A stretch of 64,000 bases of DNA from Methanohalophilus sp. RSK (GTDB lineage Archaea > Halobacteriota > Methanosarcinia > Methanosarcinales > Methanosarcinaceae). The notes beneath the pieces were generated by a model. It saw only the letters and a list, made by a program, of their open reading frames with translations. It was not told where the DNA came from and did not search any database. The DNA is taken from the NCBI RefSeq assembly GCF_003722075.1, contig NZ_RDSK01000016.1:1-64000 (forward strand), in the 5' to 3' direction. The position numbers and the translations under genes were made by a program. Below are positions 8,724-18,663 of the stretch, one piece after another (within the stretch, counting starts at the first letter, position 1; the number at the start of each line of letters is the position of its first letter).

Positions 8724-9136
8724 TTATCTTCACCCACGTTTTTGAATATATGTAGCAGAGTGCCAATTACGACAAAATATACTCCAATATCAAAGAGGGT
8801 GGCTGATGCCAACTCTATTTCACCGTAGAGGGGGATATCTACAAATTTGATTGAACTCCTGAAAAAATTGTTTCCGTAGAGTATTGCCCCAAAAGCGGTC
8901 AATGAAGCAATGAGTAATCCTGCCCCGAATAATTTGTCCCAGGAAGGATTAAAGAATGATTTGGTGTAATTTAAACCAAATACTACGTAGGTAAGGGAAA
9001 TTACAGAGGCAAACATTACACCACCGATAAATCCTCCTCCGGGATTATTGTGCCCTGCCAATAAAAGGGATATAGAAAATAAACTTACAAGAGGGATACA
9101 GATTTTTGTAATTGTCTTTGTGATTAATGTAGTCAT
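8720..9136 (-). CDS. mnhB: Mrp/Mnh antiporter subunit B
   Basis: A 138-residue, four-helix protein with LLAGHNNPGGGFIGGVM near residue 25, the strongly conserved MnhB motif. It follows subunit A with a four-base overlap. It is a small membrane subunit of the Na+/H+ antiporter. Confidence 0.94.
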   Translation of the reverse strand: MTTLITKTITKICIPLVSLFSISLLLAGHNNPGGGFIGGVMFASVISLTYVVFGLNYTKSFFNPSWDKLFGAGLLIASLTAFGAILYGNNFFRSSIKFVDIPLYGEIELASATLFDIGVYFVVIGTLLHIFKNVGEDK

Positions 9137-11502
9137 TCTCCTTCACCTCTGCTCTTTATAAGATTATAGACCCCAAGTGCTGCCAGACATAATACTGATA
9201 TTTCTCCCAGGGTATCATAGCCACGGAAATCTACAAGGATGACATTTACAACATTATGCCCTCCTGCAAGTTTTACACTGTTCTCCAGGAAATAGTGGGA
9301 CAGGGATTCAAATGGTGGTGCTATGCCCTTTGTTGCATTAAGTAATAGGACCAATACAGTTGCAGCAACAGTAAATGAAATTCCTATATCTCTTATCAAA
9401 GTGGTTTTTGGTATTTTTTCTTTGAATGTCTGGGGTACCCTTGCTATTACAAGCAAAAATATTATTGTTGCCAGAGTTTCCACAAGTACCTGAGTAAGAG
9501 CAAGGTCGGGGGCTTTGAGATATATGAATACTAAGCTGACCATATAACCAACTGCAGAAAGTGCTATTACGGCAGGAAGGTATCTATGCAGGGTTGCTGC
9601 TGCAACTGATGCAATGACCATAAGGGTCAATATCAGTGCCTCGTAAGGGGGAATGTCAAAATTGAGGTTGGCAGGGAATACCTGTGTTGCCATCATGAAT
9701 GCTGGTATGGCAAACAGTATGACCATTAAAAATAATATAGCATAGATGTAGAGCTTTATGCTGCCGGGTTGGGTGAAGTTGGCAAATCCCTTTGCACTTC
9801 CCTTTGCTCCATCAACAATCCTGTCATAGTAATAGTTCACACTTATCCAGGGGTATCTTGCATTAAACTTGTCCTGCCAGGCCGCTATACTATCATAACG
9901 TGTGTAAATTGTCAGGCCTGCTATGAAAGTGATTACTGTCATGAAAAGGGCCGGTGTAAAACCGTGCCAGAGTTTAACATGCAGATGTACTTCCTCGAGC
10001 ACGATTCCCGCGGTTGTAGGTTCAATTATATTGTGAACCGGAATCGAAGGGACAAGACCAAACAGGATAACAAGCCCTGCAAGGAAAGCTGCGGGAACAA
10101 GCATCGTGTACGGTGGTTCATGCACATGCTCGGGCAGGTGGCCATGATGTTTTTCTCCCAGAAATATCCCGTCGATAAGTTTGATGGAGTAAGCAAAGGT
10201 GAACACGCCTCCCAGTACTGCTGCTGCCGGTATAAGGAATGTGAAAGGTCCTCCTATGATGTGCCCCATTTCAACCGAGGTTTCATAGAACATTTCCTTA
10301 CTAAGGAAACCATTAAGTGGAGGCACTCCTGCCATTGCAAGGGCTGCTATAGATGCAATAATAAAGGTAATCGGCATGTCTTTTCGCAAACCACCGAGTT
10401 TGCGTATGTCCCGGGTGGCTGCTTCGTGTGCAACAATGCCTGCTACCAGGAAAAGACACGCTTTGAAAGTTGCATGATTGAGAAGATGGAAAGTTGCTGC
10501 TGCCACTCCTAAACCGGGTTCGTGGTAGGATGTATAACCATACATTGTCATCATGTATGCCAGCTGGCTGATAGTTGAATATGCCAGGATTGCTTTGATG
10601 TCTGTCTGGCGGAATGCCAAAAATCCCGCAAGCAGCATTGTGAATATGCCTATTCCACTTACCAGAATAAACCAGGCTTCTGTACCTGAAAATATGGGGT
10701 GTACCCTGGCTACCAGATATATTCCGGCTTTAACCATCGTGGCAGAATGCAAAAAAGCACTGACTGGTGTGGGAGCCTCCATTGCATTTGGAAGCCATAT
10801 GTAAAAGGGCCCCTGTGCGGATTTGGCAGCTGCACCTATCAGGATAAGTATCAGTGTTATTAAGAAGAAAGGATGAGCTTTGATGTTTTCAATTATGGCG
10901 GGGTTCTGGAGAATAGTAGCGATATCATAGGTGCCTGTAATAGTATGTAGCAGGATAAATCCTGCCAGCATGAAAAGACCGCCACCTGCTGTGAGCAGCA
11001 GGGATTTTGTGGCCCCGTAGATGGAAGCGGGTTTATCTCTCCAATAACCGATAAGCATGAATGATGTGATACTGGTGAGTTCCCAGAATATGAAGAGCTG
11101 GAGTGTGTTCCCTGCAAAGACCATACCGATCATGGACCCCATGAATAAGAGCATGTACTGGTAATAACGGGGGAGGTCTTCTTTGTGGGACATGTACCCA
11201 TTGGAATAGGACATTATGATTACACCGATACCGGATGCTATGAATCCGATCATCATAGCCAGTCCATCGGCATAAATGCTGAATTCTGCACCGATGCTTG
11301 GCATCCACTCAATTGAATGTTGTATTATATGTCCATGAATTATTTCGGGAGCTACTATACCTATTAATGCAAAACTCAGGAGGGCAATTCCTGCTGCAAA
11401 CCAACCGATCCTGTGCTTTAGGAACTTTTCCAGCAGCGGTATGAATATCGCCGCGGCAAAGGGTAAAAATATAGCCAGTATGATTGCCGTAAAGGACTCC
11501 AT
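9133..11502 (-). CDS. mnhA: Mrp/Mnh antiporter subunit A, with MbhD/MbhE-like tail
   Basis: The 789-residue first gene of the operon is a NuoL-like antiporter module with a C-terminal extension. The lysine-helix motif is AKSAQGPFYIWLPNAMEAPTPVSAFLHSATMVKAG (residues about 225-260), followed by RQTDIKAILAYSTISQLAYM near 300. The last 170 residues (from about 620) contain APDLALTQVLVETLATIIF, the MbhD-like segment fused in MrpA. The ATG at 11502 has GGAG seven bases upstream, and an A/T-rich element (TATATATTGG-like on the minus strand) lies just before it. Together the seven genes form a complete Mrp-type antiporter, probably for sodium and pH homeostasis linked to methanogenesis. Confidence 0.95.
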   Translation of the reverse strand: MESFTAIILAIFLPFAAAIFIPLLEKFLKHRIGWFAAGIALLSFALIGIVAPEIIHGHIIQHSIEWMPSIGAEFSIYADGLAMMIGFIASGIGVIIMSYSNGYMSHKEDLPRYYQYMLLFMGSMIGMVFAGNTLQLFIFWELTSITSFMLIGYWRDKPASIYGATKSLLLTAGGGLFMLAGFILLHTITGTYDIATILQNPAIIENIKAHPFFLITLILILIGAAAKSAQGPFYIWLPNAMEAPTPVSAFLHSATMVKAGIYLVARVHPIFSGTEAWFILVSGIGIFTMLLAGFLAFRQTDIKAILAYSTISQLAYMMTMYGYTSYHEPGLGVAAATFHLLNHATFKACLFLVAGIVAHEAATRDIRKLGGLRKDMPITFIIASIAALAMAGVPPLNGFLSKEMFYETSVEMGHIIGGPFTFLIPAAAVLGGVFTFAYSIKLIDGIFLGEKHHGHLPEHVHEPPYTMLVPAAFLAGLVILFGLVPSIPVHNIIEPTTAGIVLEEVHLHVKLWHGFTPALFMTVITFIAGLTIYTRYDSIAAWQDKFNARYPWISVNYYYDRIVDGAKGSAKGFANFTQPGSIKLYIYAILFLMVILFAIPAFMMATQVFPANLNFDIPPYEALILTLMVIASVAAATLHRYLPAVIALSAVGYMVSLVFIYLKAPDLALTQVLVETLATIIFLLVIARVPQTFKEKIPKTTLIRDIGISFTVAATVLVLLLNATKGIAPPFESLSHYFLENSVKLAGGHNVVNVILVDFRGYDTLGEISVLCLAALGVYNLIKSRGEGE

Positions 11503-11748
11503 GCCTCTCCTTAATTAAATTCCAATATATAACTGTTGTTCATGATCAATAAATATTTTTGTTAAGTCCATTTGATCGTATTTATGTATTGTTCTTCTTC
11601 ACCTTTTTTTTATTGAAGTCAGACCGCGGTTCTTAATTATTATTCATTTTGCTTTGTCAGATTTTATGGCCTGATGGCGCTGTCTTCTTTATATATACCT
11701 CTTTGGGGAGCAACAAAATATATATAGGTTAAATCTGTATAGGGAGAG
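11503..11748. other. Non-coding spacer between mrp and the tRNA cluster
   Basis: This spacer carries divergent promoters. The mrp leader is at the left with a GGAG ribosome site near 11510. The right end holds a tRNA TATA box at 11719-11726. In between is AT-rich sequence with no convincing open frame on either strand. Confidence 0.6.
11719..11726 (+). promoter_or_regulatory. TATA box for the tRNA Val-Phe-Gly cluster
   Basis: TATATATA in the context AAAATATATATAGG is a strong archaeal TATA element. A start about 22-27 bases downstream would begin the transcript near 11748, which coincides with the left edge of a foldable element. The first tRNA begins at 11812. Confidence 0.55.
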
Positions 11749-11807
11749 TGCTTCAGGGTGGCCCTGAGGTACAGGGCGTCTGCGTTTTTGTAGATGTCTG
11801 ATAAGCA
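11749..11807 (+). ncRNA. Possible structured leader of the tRNA cluster
   Basis: The 59 bases between the predicted start and tRNA-Val can fold compactly. Outer arms TGCTT / AAGCA (11749-11753, 11803-11807) enclose the hairpin CAGGG-TGG-CCCTG (11754-11766) and the hairpin CGTCTGC-GTTTTT-GTAGATG (11777-11796). A second CAGGG copy at 11772-11776 could pair with the same CCCTG, giving two exclusive folds. It may be a processed leader or a small RNA; only pairing supports it. Confidence 0.35.
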
Positions 11808-11811
11808 AAAT

Positions 11812-11885
11812 GGGCCCGTGGTCTAGTAGGTTATGACATCGCCTTGACATGGCGGGGATCCTGAGTTCGACTCTCAGCGGGCCCA
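11812..11885 (+). tRNA. tRNA-Val (anticodon GAC)
   Basis: Cloverleaf with acceptor GGGCCCG / CGGGCCC, anticodon stem CGCC / GGCG, loop TTGACAT (anticodon GAC) and T loop GTTCGACTC. CCA is not encoded (CTT follows the discriminator A). It is a close relative of the tRNA-Val(TAC) at 1.6 kb and together they cover the valine codons except as read by a third isoacceptor. Confidence 0.95.
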
Positions 11886-11942
11886 CTTCCTAAATTGCGA
11901 TATGTTTAAATAAAAAAACCACATGTATGTGGTGCTCCCAAT

Positions 11943-12019
11943 GCCCAGGTAGCTCAGTTTGGGAGAGCGCTGCCCTGAAGAGGCAGTTGTCCCCGGTTCG
12001 AGTCCGGGTCTGGGCACCA
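11943..12019 (+). tRNA. tRNA-Phe (anticodon GAA)
   Basis: Acceptor GCCCAGG / TCTGGGC, anticodon stem CTGCC / GGCAG, loop CTGAAGA (anticodon GAA), T loop GTTCGAGTC. CCA is encoded directly after the discriminator A (12017-12019). Confidence 0.95.
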
Positions 12020-12030
12020 ATTCAGTATGA

Positions 12031-12102
12031 ACATCAGTAGTGTAGTGGTTATCACCGGGCGTTGCCAACGCTCGAACCCGGGTTCGAATCCCGGCTGATG
12101 TA
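12031..12102 (+). tRNA. tRNA-Gly (anticodon GCC)
   Basis: Acceptor ACATCAG / CTGATGT with an A-T first pair in place of the usual G-C, anticodon stem GGGCG / CGCTC, loop TTGCCAA (anticodon GCC), T loop GTTCGAATC. CCA is not encoded. It lies 11 bases after tRNA-Phe and is followed by a T-rich run that may end the transcript. Confidence 0.92.
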
Positions 12103-12294
12103 TAACTATTTTTCATCTTTTTATCCTTTAGTTTGGTCTGTTATATTATCCTATAAATTTCCTTATGTATTTTTTCTACTGTAATGTATTTTAGTATATT
12201 TTTTGAAGTTGTATAGCAGGATTTTGCTATTAAGTCATTTATATACGGATAAAAATATACTTAAGGGTGAATGACTGTCTACTAAAAATATTTA

Positions 12295-15084
12295 TCAGCC
12301 ATTTGCACTCTTGCGTGCTTTTCCAAGCAATCCTTGAAGCCGTTTTACATCATCCTTATTTTCGGGGTGCAATCCAAGTGCCTGTTTGTACATCTGTACA
12401 GCCATCCCGTAATTGTGCATCCCATGAAAAGCCCTCCCCTTCATTTCCCAGATTATAGGTTTGTTCATGCCTTGCTGCACAAGGGTATCAAAACATCTGT
12501 TTGCCTGGGAATACTTGCCCAGCTGTATACAGGCCACTCCTTTATTGAAAAGGGCATTTTTGTTGGACGGTTCCATCTCCAGTGCCTTACTGAACAATTC
12601 ATAGGCTTTTTTGTGGTCTGTCCTGCATTCCTGTCCCTGTATTATCAGTTCTTCAACACTTGCTTTTTTCTTATTCCGCAATTTGCTTCGGGCACGGTTT
12701 AATGCATCTGTGTTGCTTGTATTATTTGCCGAAAGTTTGCCCTGTGATTTTGAGACGGTTTTTCCTTCCTTCTTTGCAGGAGGGATGTATTTCTCCAATC
12801 CAAGTATTCCGTGCATTATCATTATAGCCGCATGTTTATCCAGTGGTTCATTGTTATTGCCACATTTCGGGGACTGGATACATGAAGGACATCCCTCTTC
12901 ACAGGGGCATCCCTTGATTGCTTTTAAGGTAACATCAAGCATTTCTTCAATTTTGTCAAAACCGTTCTCTGCAAAACCAACGCCTCCTTCATGACCATCA
13001 TAGATGAAGATCCCGCTTCTTCCTCCCAGGTCTCCATGTGCAGGTGTGGATACTCCTCCGACATCATTGCGATCTGCAAGCAGATGTACCGGATACATTG
13101 CTATCATTGCATGTTCAATTGCATGCAAACCACCGGCGAAATCCCGTTTCTGCTTATTCACCATTTCCTCATAGCCTGCAGGCAGGTCTATCCACAAACT
13201 TTCTGTTTCAAGGGACGATGGTGGCATTTCTATTTCCTTCCTGCCCATCTCCTCATCCGATCCGTGCCGTATTTTACGGAAACCTGTTACCTGTTCGACA
13301 ACCTCGACCCTTCCCAAACCGATGGTAATACTATCCAGTTTCCCGGGCTTTTTTTCCTCGTATTTTTCCCTCAGGAATATCTCGGAGGCAACCATTGGTT
13401 TGGTATAATAATCAGCTTTACCCTTCTCTACAAGAATCTCTTTCTTGCTGTGGTTCATTTTTTGCACAACATAGGGATTTCCCATATGGATATAGATGGC
13501 TCCTTCAAATGCTTCCCTGAAAGCCATTGAGCGTTCCAGGTCTTTTTCAATAATTTTTCTCTTGCCACCTGTGATATCTATAAGGGAATATCCGTTCCTT
13601 CCGGCTCCCCTTATGTTCACCTGTCCATGGGGATGATTATCAAGACAGATTGTACCCTTTTCATTTTCTGCAAGCAATTTTTCTTCCTTCAGGACGTCAA
13701 CAACATCCCGTATTCCGCTACCGAAATACTTCTCCTCCTCTTGTTGCAGGGGTAATTCTTTTGCTGCACACAGGATATGTCCCGTTTGGATGTAGGTATT
13801 TTCAGGATTAATGACAGCATCCTCGCAAGATTTTGCAAAAAATTTCTCTGGATTGCGCATGTAATACTGGTCCAGGGCATCCTGGCCGGCCACAAGTATC
13901 ACCATGCTTTCGTTCTCTCCTCTGCCGGCTCTTCCGGCCTGCTGTCGGGTGCTCATTATAGTGCCGGGAAATCCATCAAGGATACAACCGTCAAGTCCTC
14001 CGATATCAATGCCGAGTTCCAGGGCATTTGTTGAAAGGACGCCCTTAAGGGTGCCATTCTGCAATTGTTTTTCTATGAGAATCCTGTCTTCCGGGCTATA
14101 GCCACCACGATAAGGGGCAATCCTTTCTTTCAAACCCCTGTTTTGCAATTCATTTTTTGATTGGAGGTACATTCTCTCCATTTTCTGGCGGGAACGCGTA
14201 AAAAGAATAGTTTGCAATCCTTCCTGTATTAATGTGGTAAACAACCGGTTTGAATCTGTAAAGCTGCTTTTGCGCATGAAATAACCCTTTTTGTTATAGT
14301 ATGCCGGAGGGTTCCAGAATACGAAATTCTGTGCTCCCCTGCCCGAAGCATCCCTGTCAATAACTTTCACATTTTTTCCAGTCAGGGTGCATGCATGTTT
14401 CCCGGGGTTGCCAATGGTGGCACTGCAGCATATGTATTGGGGATTGGAGCCGTAGTGGTCGCATATTCTCTGCAGGCGGCGCAACAGATTTGCCATGTTG
14501 CTGCCGGTGACTCCGGTGTAATAATGACTTTCATCGAGGATTATGTATTTCAGGTTGGATAATACTCTGTACCATTGCTGTTTCCAGCCCAGTACACTCA
14601 TATGCAGCATTTCGGGATTGGTAAAAATTATATTTGCATCGGCTTTTGCCTGCCATCTCTCTTCTTTTGAGGATGAGCCTACAAAACGGGCAATGTCAAT
14701 ATTTTCTCCCAGTACGTCTCTCAGTTTCACAAAATTTGAATGCTGATCATTGGCAAGGGCGTTTAAGGGTGATATATAAAGGACAGTGGAGTCAGAGTGG
14801 TCCATTATTTCTTCAAAAACAGGTATTGTATATGCCAGGGATTTCCCGCTGGCCGTACTGGTTGCCAGTACGATGTCTTTACCATTTCTGATCTTCTCAA
14901 TGGCTTCTGTCTGATGAGAATATAGTCTTTTAATTCCTCTTTCATGCAGGGCGAACCTGAGCAATGGTTTGATATCGACATTATCATACTTTCCCTGTCT
15001 TTCTTTTATGGATTCACTGTGTACGATTTGCCCTTCGTAGCCCCGGGATGATGTTATTTTGGAAAGTATTTTTTCAATATCCAT
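12295..15084 (-). CDS. Hrq1/YprA-like DEAD/DEAH helicase with zinc-binding domain and TPR tail
   Basis: The 929-residue protein is a superfamily 2 helicase. It shows motif I ATSTASGKS near residue 80, motif II DESH near 180, motif III SAT near 220 and motif VI QQAGRAGRG near 390. Residues about 640-750 form the DUF1998/MZB-type domain ending in the cysteine cluster CPCEEGCPSCIQSPKCG, as in Hrq1 and YprA. After a low-complexity Ser/Asn/Lys linker (about 775-825) the last 100 residues are TPR repeats, for example AYELFSKALEMEPSNKNALF and AVQMYKQALGLHPENK. The core predicts a 3'-5' DNA helicase in repair. The TPR tail is an unusual addition and suggests a partner protein. Confidence 0.9.
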   Translation of the reverse strand: MDIEKILSKITSSRGYEGQIVHSESIKERQGKYDNVDIKPLLRFALHERGIKRLYSHQTEAIEKIRNGKDIVLATSTASGKSLAYTIPVFEEIMDHSDSTVLYISPLNALANDQHSNFVKLRDVLGENIDIARFVGSSSKEERWQAKADANIIFTNPEMLHMSVLGWKQQWYRVLSNLKYIILDESHYYTGVTGSNMANLLRRLQRICDHYGSNPQYICCSATIGNPGKHACTLTGKNVKVIDRDASGRGAQNFVFWNPPAYYNKKGYFMRKSSFTDSNRLFTTLIQEGLQTILFTRSRQKMERMYLQSKNELQNRGLKERIAPYRGGYSPEDRILIEKQLQNGTLKGVLSTNALELGIDIGGLDGCILDGFPGTIMSTRQQAGRAGRGENESMVILVAGQDALDQYYMRNPEKFFAKSCEDAVINPENTYIQTGHILCAAKELPLQQEEEKYFGSGIRDVVDVLKEEKLLAENEKGTICLDNHPHGQVNIRGAGRNGYSLIDITGGKRKIIEKDLERSMAFREAFEGAIYIHMGNPYVVQKMNHSKKEILVEKGKADYYTKPMVASEIFLREKYEEKKPGKLDSITIGLGRVEVVEQVTGFRKIRHGSDEEMGRKEIEMPPSSLETESLWIDLPAGYEEMVNKQKRDFAGGLHAIEHAMIAMYPVHLLADRNDVGGVSTPAHGDLGGRSGIFIYDGHEGGVGFAENGFDKIEEMLDVTLKAIKGCPCEEGCPSCIQSPKCGNNNEPLDKHAAIMIMHGILGLEKYIPPAKKEGKTVSKSQGKLSANNTSNTDALNRARSKLRNKKKASVEELIIQGQECRTDHKKAYELFSKALEMEPSNKNALFNKGVACIQLGKYSQANRCFDTLVQQGMNKPIIWEMKGRAFHGMHNYGMAVQMYKQALGLHPENKDDVKRLQGLLGKARKSANG

Positions 15085-15174
15085 TGTTTGTTCCTCTTAC
15101 CTTCCCCTGAATAAATGTGCATATCCTGACGGCAAGCTGGTTGGGGTGGTATAGAGGATTGTTTATTCTTATGT

Positions 15175-17100
15175 TTATCCGATGTTAGGGGTGCCCACGC
15201 CCATTACTATCAGGCGTGTTTCCATTGGTGGGTGATGCCAGCTATCCGGGACCACGGTTTTCTTTTCAAACGTGATTTTCACCCTGTCAGAATCTATACG
15301 GCATTTGTTCATGTATCCTTTTACAGTATCTTCTCCGGTCTTTCTTGCAAAATCCAGCGCGTCCACGTATTTCTTGAACTGCTTTCTTTGCCCGGGTGCA
15401 AATACAAGAAAATCCTCTTCAGGTCGTTGCAGGGAATGTGGCCTGATCATAATTTCCACGCGTTTGATCCCTTTTCCCATAAGAGCTCCTACTGCATTAC
15501 CAACTTCGAAACTTTCAGGTACCTTTATGTCTGCGATCAATATTTTTTGTATTTCATCCACGTAAGCCTTAACCGGTCCCCCGACCAGGGCCACAGGAAT
15601 ATCCAGGTTTAACCGTGCGGGATATTTGCCGTTAAGTATGTCCATGATTACTTTTTCATTAACATCCGGCAACAGGAAGTGAATCAGTTCCCTTGACATA
15701 TTTTTTGCAAACATTTCCTTGATATTTTCACACAACTCTATCTTGTCCTTCCTGAGAAGTTTTGAAAGCATCTCTGCCCCTTTTTCGGAAGCTTCCACGT
15801 TCCACTCCGTATAATCTCCCAGTACATGCAGGGCATCTGTCGGGGTGAATCCTATTGGCTGGACAAGTCTTTTCTGTACCAGGGAATCCAGTACATTTGC
15901 AGAAGGCATCCCATTCAGTTGATGAGAAATGGTTTGTATGGGAACTGGCTGTTCATCCAGTAAGTCCAGGATTTCCTTCTCTTGTGGGTCAATATATTGG
16001 TGGTCCGGTTGACTCTTCATAAAAAAGCGGGTTGGCTGGAAATTTTCATTTTCCATTACACGGAATGTAGGTGCCTGTTTGCTCAGGATTTCTATAAGGT
16101 GTGGGTGATGTGTAGCAGCCACACAGAGGGGTATTACTCTTCTGGGTCCGATATTAATGCTCTTTTTAGTAACCCATATGTGACTATCTCCTCCCATGGC
16201 AGAAGTTTCCATGTCGATTGCTTTGACCCTTGTCTTCCATCCACCAACTGTAGCCCCCTCTGTTTTTAATTCCGGTAGTCCTTTGTAGATGGCAGAAACA
16301 TCGGTGCTTGTGCCTCCAACGTCCATAACGGCACATGTATTCTGGTCTGCCAGGTAAGAAGCACCCACAAGACTTGCGGCAGGTCCGGAAAAAATAGTTT
16401 CTATTGGCCGATGCAGAGCATCCTCTATATTGACCACAGACCCATCACAACGCAACATCAGCATTTTTTCCTGTATTCCGAGTTTTTCGATTTCATGGAT
16501 GACTGAGCGGATGAATTTTGTAGTAACAGGAATAAGCTGGGCATTGAGAAGGGCAGTGACAGCTCGTTCATAGGCTCCGAGTTCCTGGGAAAGCTCATGG
16601 CCGCATACAACAGGTTTGCCGGTAAGTTCGAGAATTTTATCCTTCACCTTAAGTTCATGTTCTGGATTACGGGTTCCAAAATAGGCAGAAACTGCGAATA
16701 CCGAAACGTTGCCTTGCACTTTTTTGATATGTTCTTCCACTTTTTTCATGTCCAGGGGTGTCAACTCTTCACCGTTTTGGTCGTGTCCTCCGGCTATGAA
16801 TACATAATTCTCTGCAGCAAGTTCCCTTTCCAGGGGATGATCACCGATAAGGATTAGGGAGGCGGATGCACCGGTTTTTTCCAGGAGGGTATTTGTGGAA
16901 AGTGTTGTGGATACGGACACCAGGTTTATGTTTTCCATATATTCCCTGTTCAGCAATCCCAAAACGTTATGTATGCCCATAATGAGGTCCGGATAGGTAG
17001 TAAGGGATTTAGCCCTGTCTACGACTTTCCCATTCCGGTTACGGATAAGAACTGCATCCGTGTACGTTCCGCCAGCATCAATTCCCAGGCTGTATTGCAT
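15175..17100 (-). CDS. Hydantoinase/oxoprolinase (HyuA) family protein
   Basis: The 641-residue protein has the actin-fold ATPase start SLGIDAGGTYTDAVLIR of the hydantoinase A N-domain, then VSTTLSTNTLLE near residue 65, and DVGGTSTDVSAIYKG near 265 in the main domain. The family performs ATP-dependent opening of cyclic amides such as hydantoins or 5-oxoproline. Many methanogen members stand alone without a HyuB subunit and have no known substrate, which is the case here. Residues after about 370 (winged-helix-like, PVPIQTISHQLNGMPSANVLD) are less typical. Confidence 0.85.
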   Translation of the reverse strand: MQYSLGIDAGGTYTDAVLIRNRNGKVVDRAKSLTTYPDLIMGIHNVLGLLNREYMENINLVSVSTTLSTNTLLEKTGASASLILIGDHPLERELAAENYVFIAGGHDQNGEELTPLDMKKVEEHIKKVQGNVSVFAVSAYFGTRNPEHELKVKDKILELTGKPVVCGHELSQELGAYERAVTALLNAQLIPVTTKFIRSVIHEIEKLGIQEKMLMLRCDGSVVNIEDALHRPIETIFSGPAASLVGASYLADQNTCAVMDVGGTSTDVSAIYKGLPELKTEGATVGGWKTRVKAIDMETSAMGGDSHIWVTKKSINIGPRRVIPLCVAATHHPHLIEILSKQAPTFRVMENENFQPTRFFMKSQPDHQYIDPQEKEILDLLDEQPVPIQTISHQLNGMPSANVLDSLVQKRLVQPIGFTPTDALHVLGDYTEWNVEASEKGAEMLSKLLRKDKIELCENIKEMFAKNMSRELIHFLLPDVNEKVIMDILNGKYPARLNLDIPVALVGGPVKAYVDEIQKILIADIKVPESFEVGNAVGALMGKGIKRVEIMIRPHSLQRPEEDFLVFAPGQRKQFKKYVDALDFARKTGEDTVKGYMNKCRIDSDRVKITFEKKTVVPDSWHHPPMETRLIVMGVGTPNIG

Positions 17101-17231
17101 TTTCCTTTCACTCCAAAAGGAGATTTTCCGGTATGTATAAAAGCTTTTACATTTGACTTCCGGGGATCGATGTGTTTTTAAATATCCGGGATGGGTGTAT
17201 TTTTATGATTATTTGTATAGGGCAGGCGGAT

Positions 17232-17690
17232 TCAGTTATCGATTTTCTTCTTGAAAAATAACCAGCCCTTATCGTTCTTGCCGTACTTTGTTTTAACAAG
17301 AACATATTCGCCAGTCAATTGTTTTCCTTTTAATGTGACGATGATTTCCTTGTCTTCAATCTTTATCGCTTCATAATTCCCCCTGTCCCATATTTCAACT
17401 TTGCCGGCTCCGTATTGTCCTTCAGGAATTTCGCCCTCAAAATCGGCATATTCCATTGGGTGGTCTTCCGTCTGTATGGCAAGTCTCTTGATTCCGGCTT
17501 TTTTTGGAGGTTGTTTTGGGACTGCCCAACTTTTCAGCACGCTATCAATCTCTAGCCTGAGATCATAATGCAGATTGCTGGCATCATGTTTCTGTATTAC
17601 AAAAATAGGCTCATTGGACCTGGAAGTTTCTTTGGCTTCAGGTTCAGATGTCCTGTCGAAATCTCTTTTTTTCCTGTATTCTTCTAGCAT
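17232..17690 (-). CDS. Stand-alone LigD-type 3'-phosphoesterase domain
   Basis: The 152-residue protein matches the phosphoesterase module of bacterial Lig[31 protein letters not shown] (residues about 30-60) and [28 protein letters not shown] (about 75-105) carry the conserved His, Arg, Asp and Glu. The module trims 3'-phosphate and ribonucleotide ends before joining. No ligase, polymerase or Ku gene is nearby, so it must act in trans or in another repair route. Confidence 0.9.
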   Translation of the reverse strand: MLEEYRKKRDFDRTSEPEAKETSRSNEPIFVIQKHDASNLHYDLRLEIDSVLKSWAVPKQPPKKAGIKRLAIQTEDHPMEYADFEGEIPEGQYGAGKVEIWDRGNYEAIKIEDKEIIVTLKGKQLTGEYVLVKTKYGKNDKGWLFFKKKIDN

Positions 17691-18252
<562 letters not shown>

Positions 18253-18654
18253 ATGTCCATACACACTCTCTTTATGGATTTCCTCGACTCATCTGCCTTT
18301 GAGTATTCAGGAAAGGATCTGTTTGTTTTCCTTTCTGACATCAAATACATTATCCTATTCTATGTCTTCGGGGATTTCCTTACCACCATTGGAGCCTTGA
18401 ATTTCGGGGTCGAGCAAAACGGATTTATAGCATTCGTACTGGCGGAATTTGGCATGGGGGCCTTTTTGCTTTTGAAACTTCTCTTTATTATGATTATTTA
18501 TTTGAACTACAAACTCATCAGGCAATCCGGCTTGTCCTCGAGCTCACTTCTGTGGAATACGTCCAAATTTGCGATTGCTGTTTTGGGTATTGTACTTGTA
18601 GTAAATAATTTGATGGTTATGCTGGCCCAAACCAGTTTGATAGTCTGGTCCTAA
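18253..18654 (+). CDS. Small membrane protein, DUF5658-like
   Basis: About 133 residues with three membrane segments: IILFYVFGDFLTTIGAL near residue 35, AFVLAEFGMGAFLLLKLLFIMIIYL near 65 and FAIAVLGIVLVVNNLMVML near 110. The order D-(F)-LTT, then an AEFG/LLLK segment, resembles DUF5658 proteins of archaea. The start is uncertain: GTG 18232, ATG 18253 and ATG 18274 are in frame and none has a clear ribosome site. Function unknown. Confidence 0.6.
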   Translation: MSIHTLFMDFLDSSAFEYSGKDLFVFLSDIKYIILFYVFGDFLTTIGALNFGVEQNGFIAFVLAEFGMGAFLLLKLLFIMIIYLNYKLIRQSGLSSSSLLWNTSKFAIAVLGIVLVVNNLMVMLAQTSLIVWS

Positions 18655-18663
18655 AAAAGTAAA

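Noticed and set aside
9769-10512. A 247-codon frame antisense to mnhA
   Set aside because: It is rich in Cys, Tyr and His in an implausible pattern and lies fully inside the well-supported mnhA gene; it is a shadow frame.
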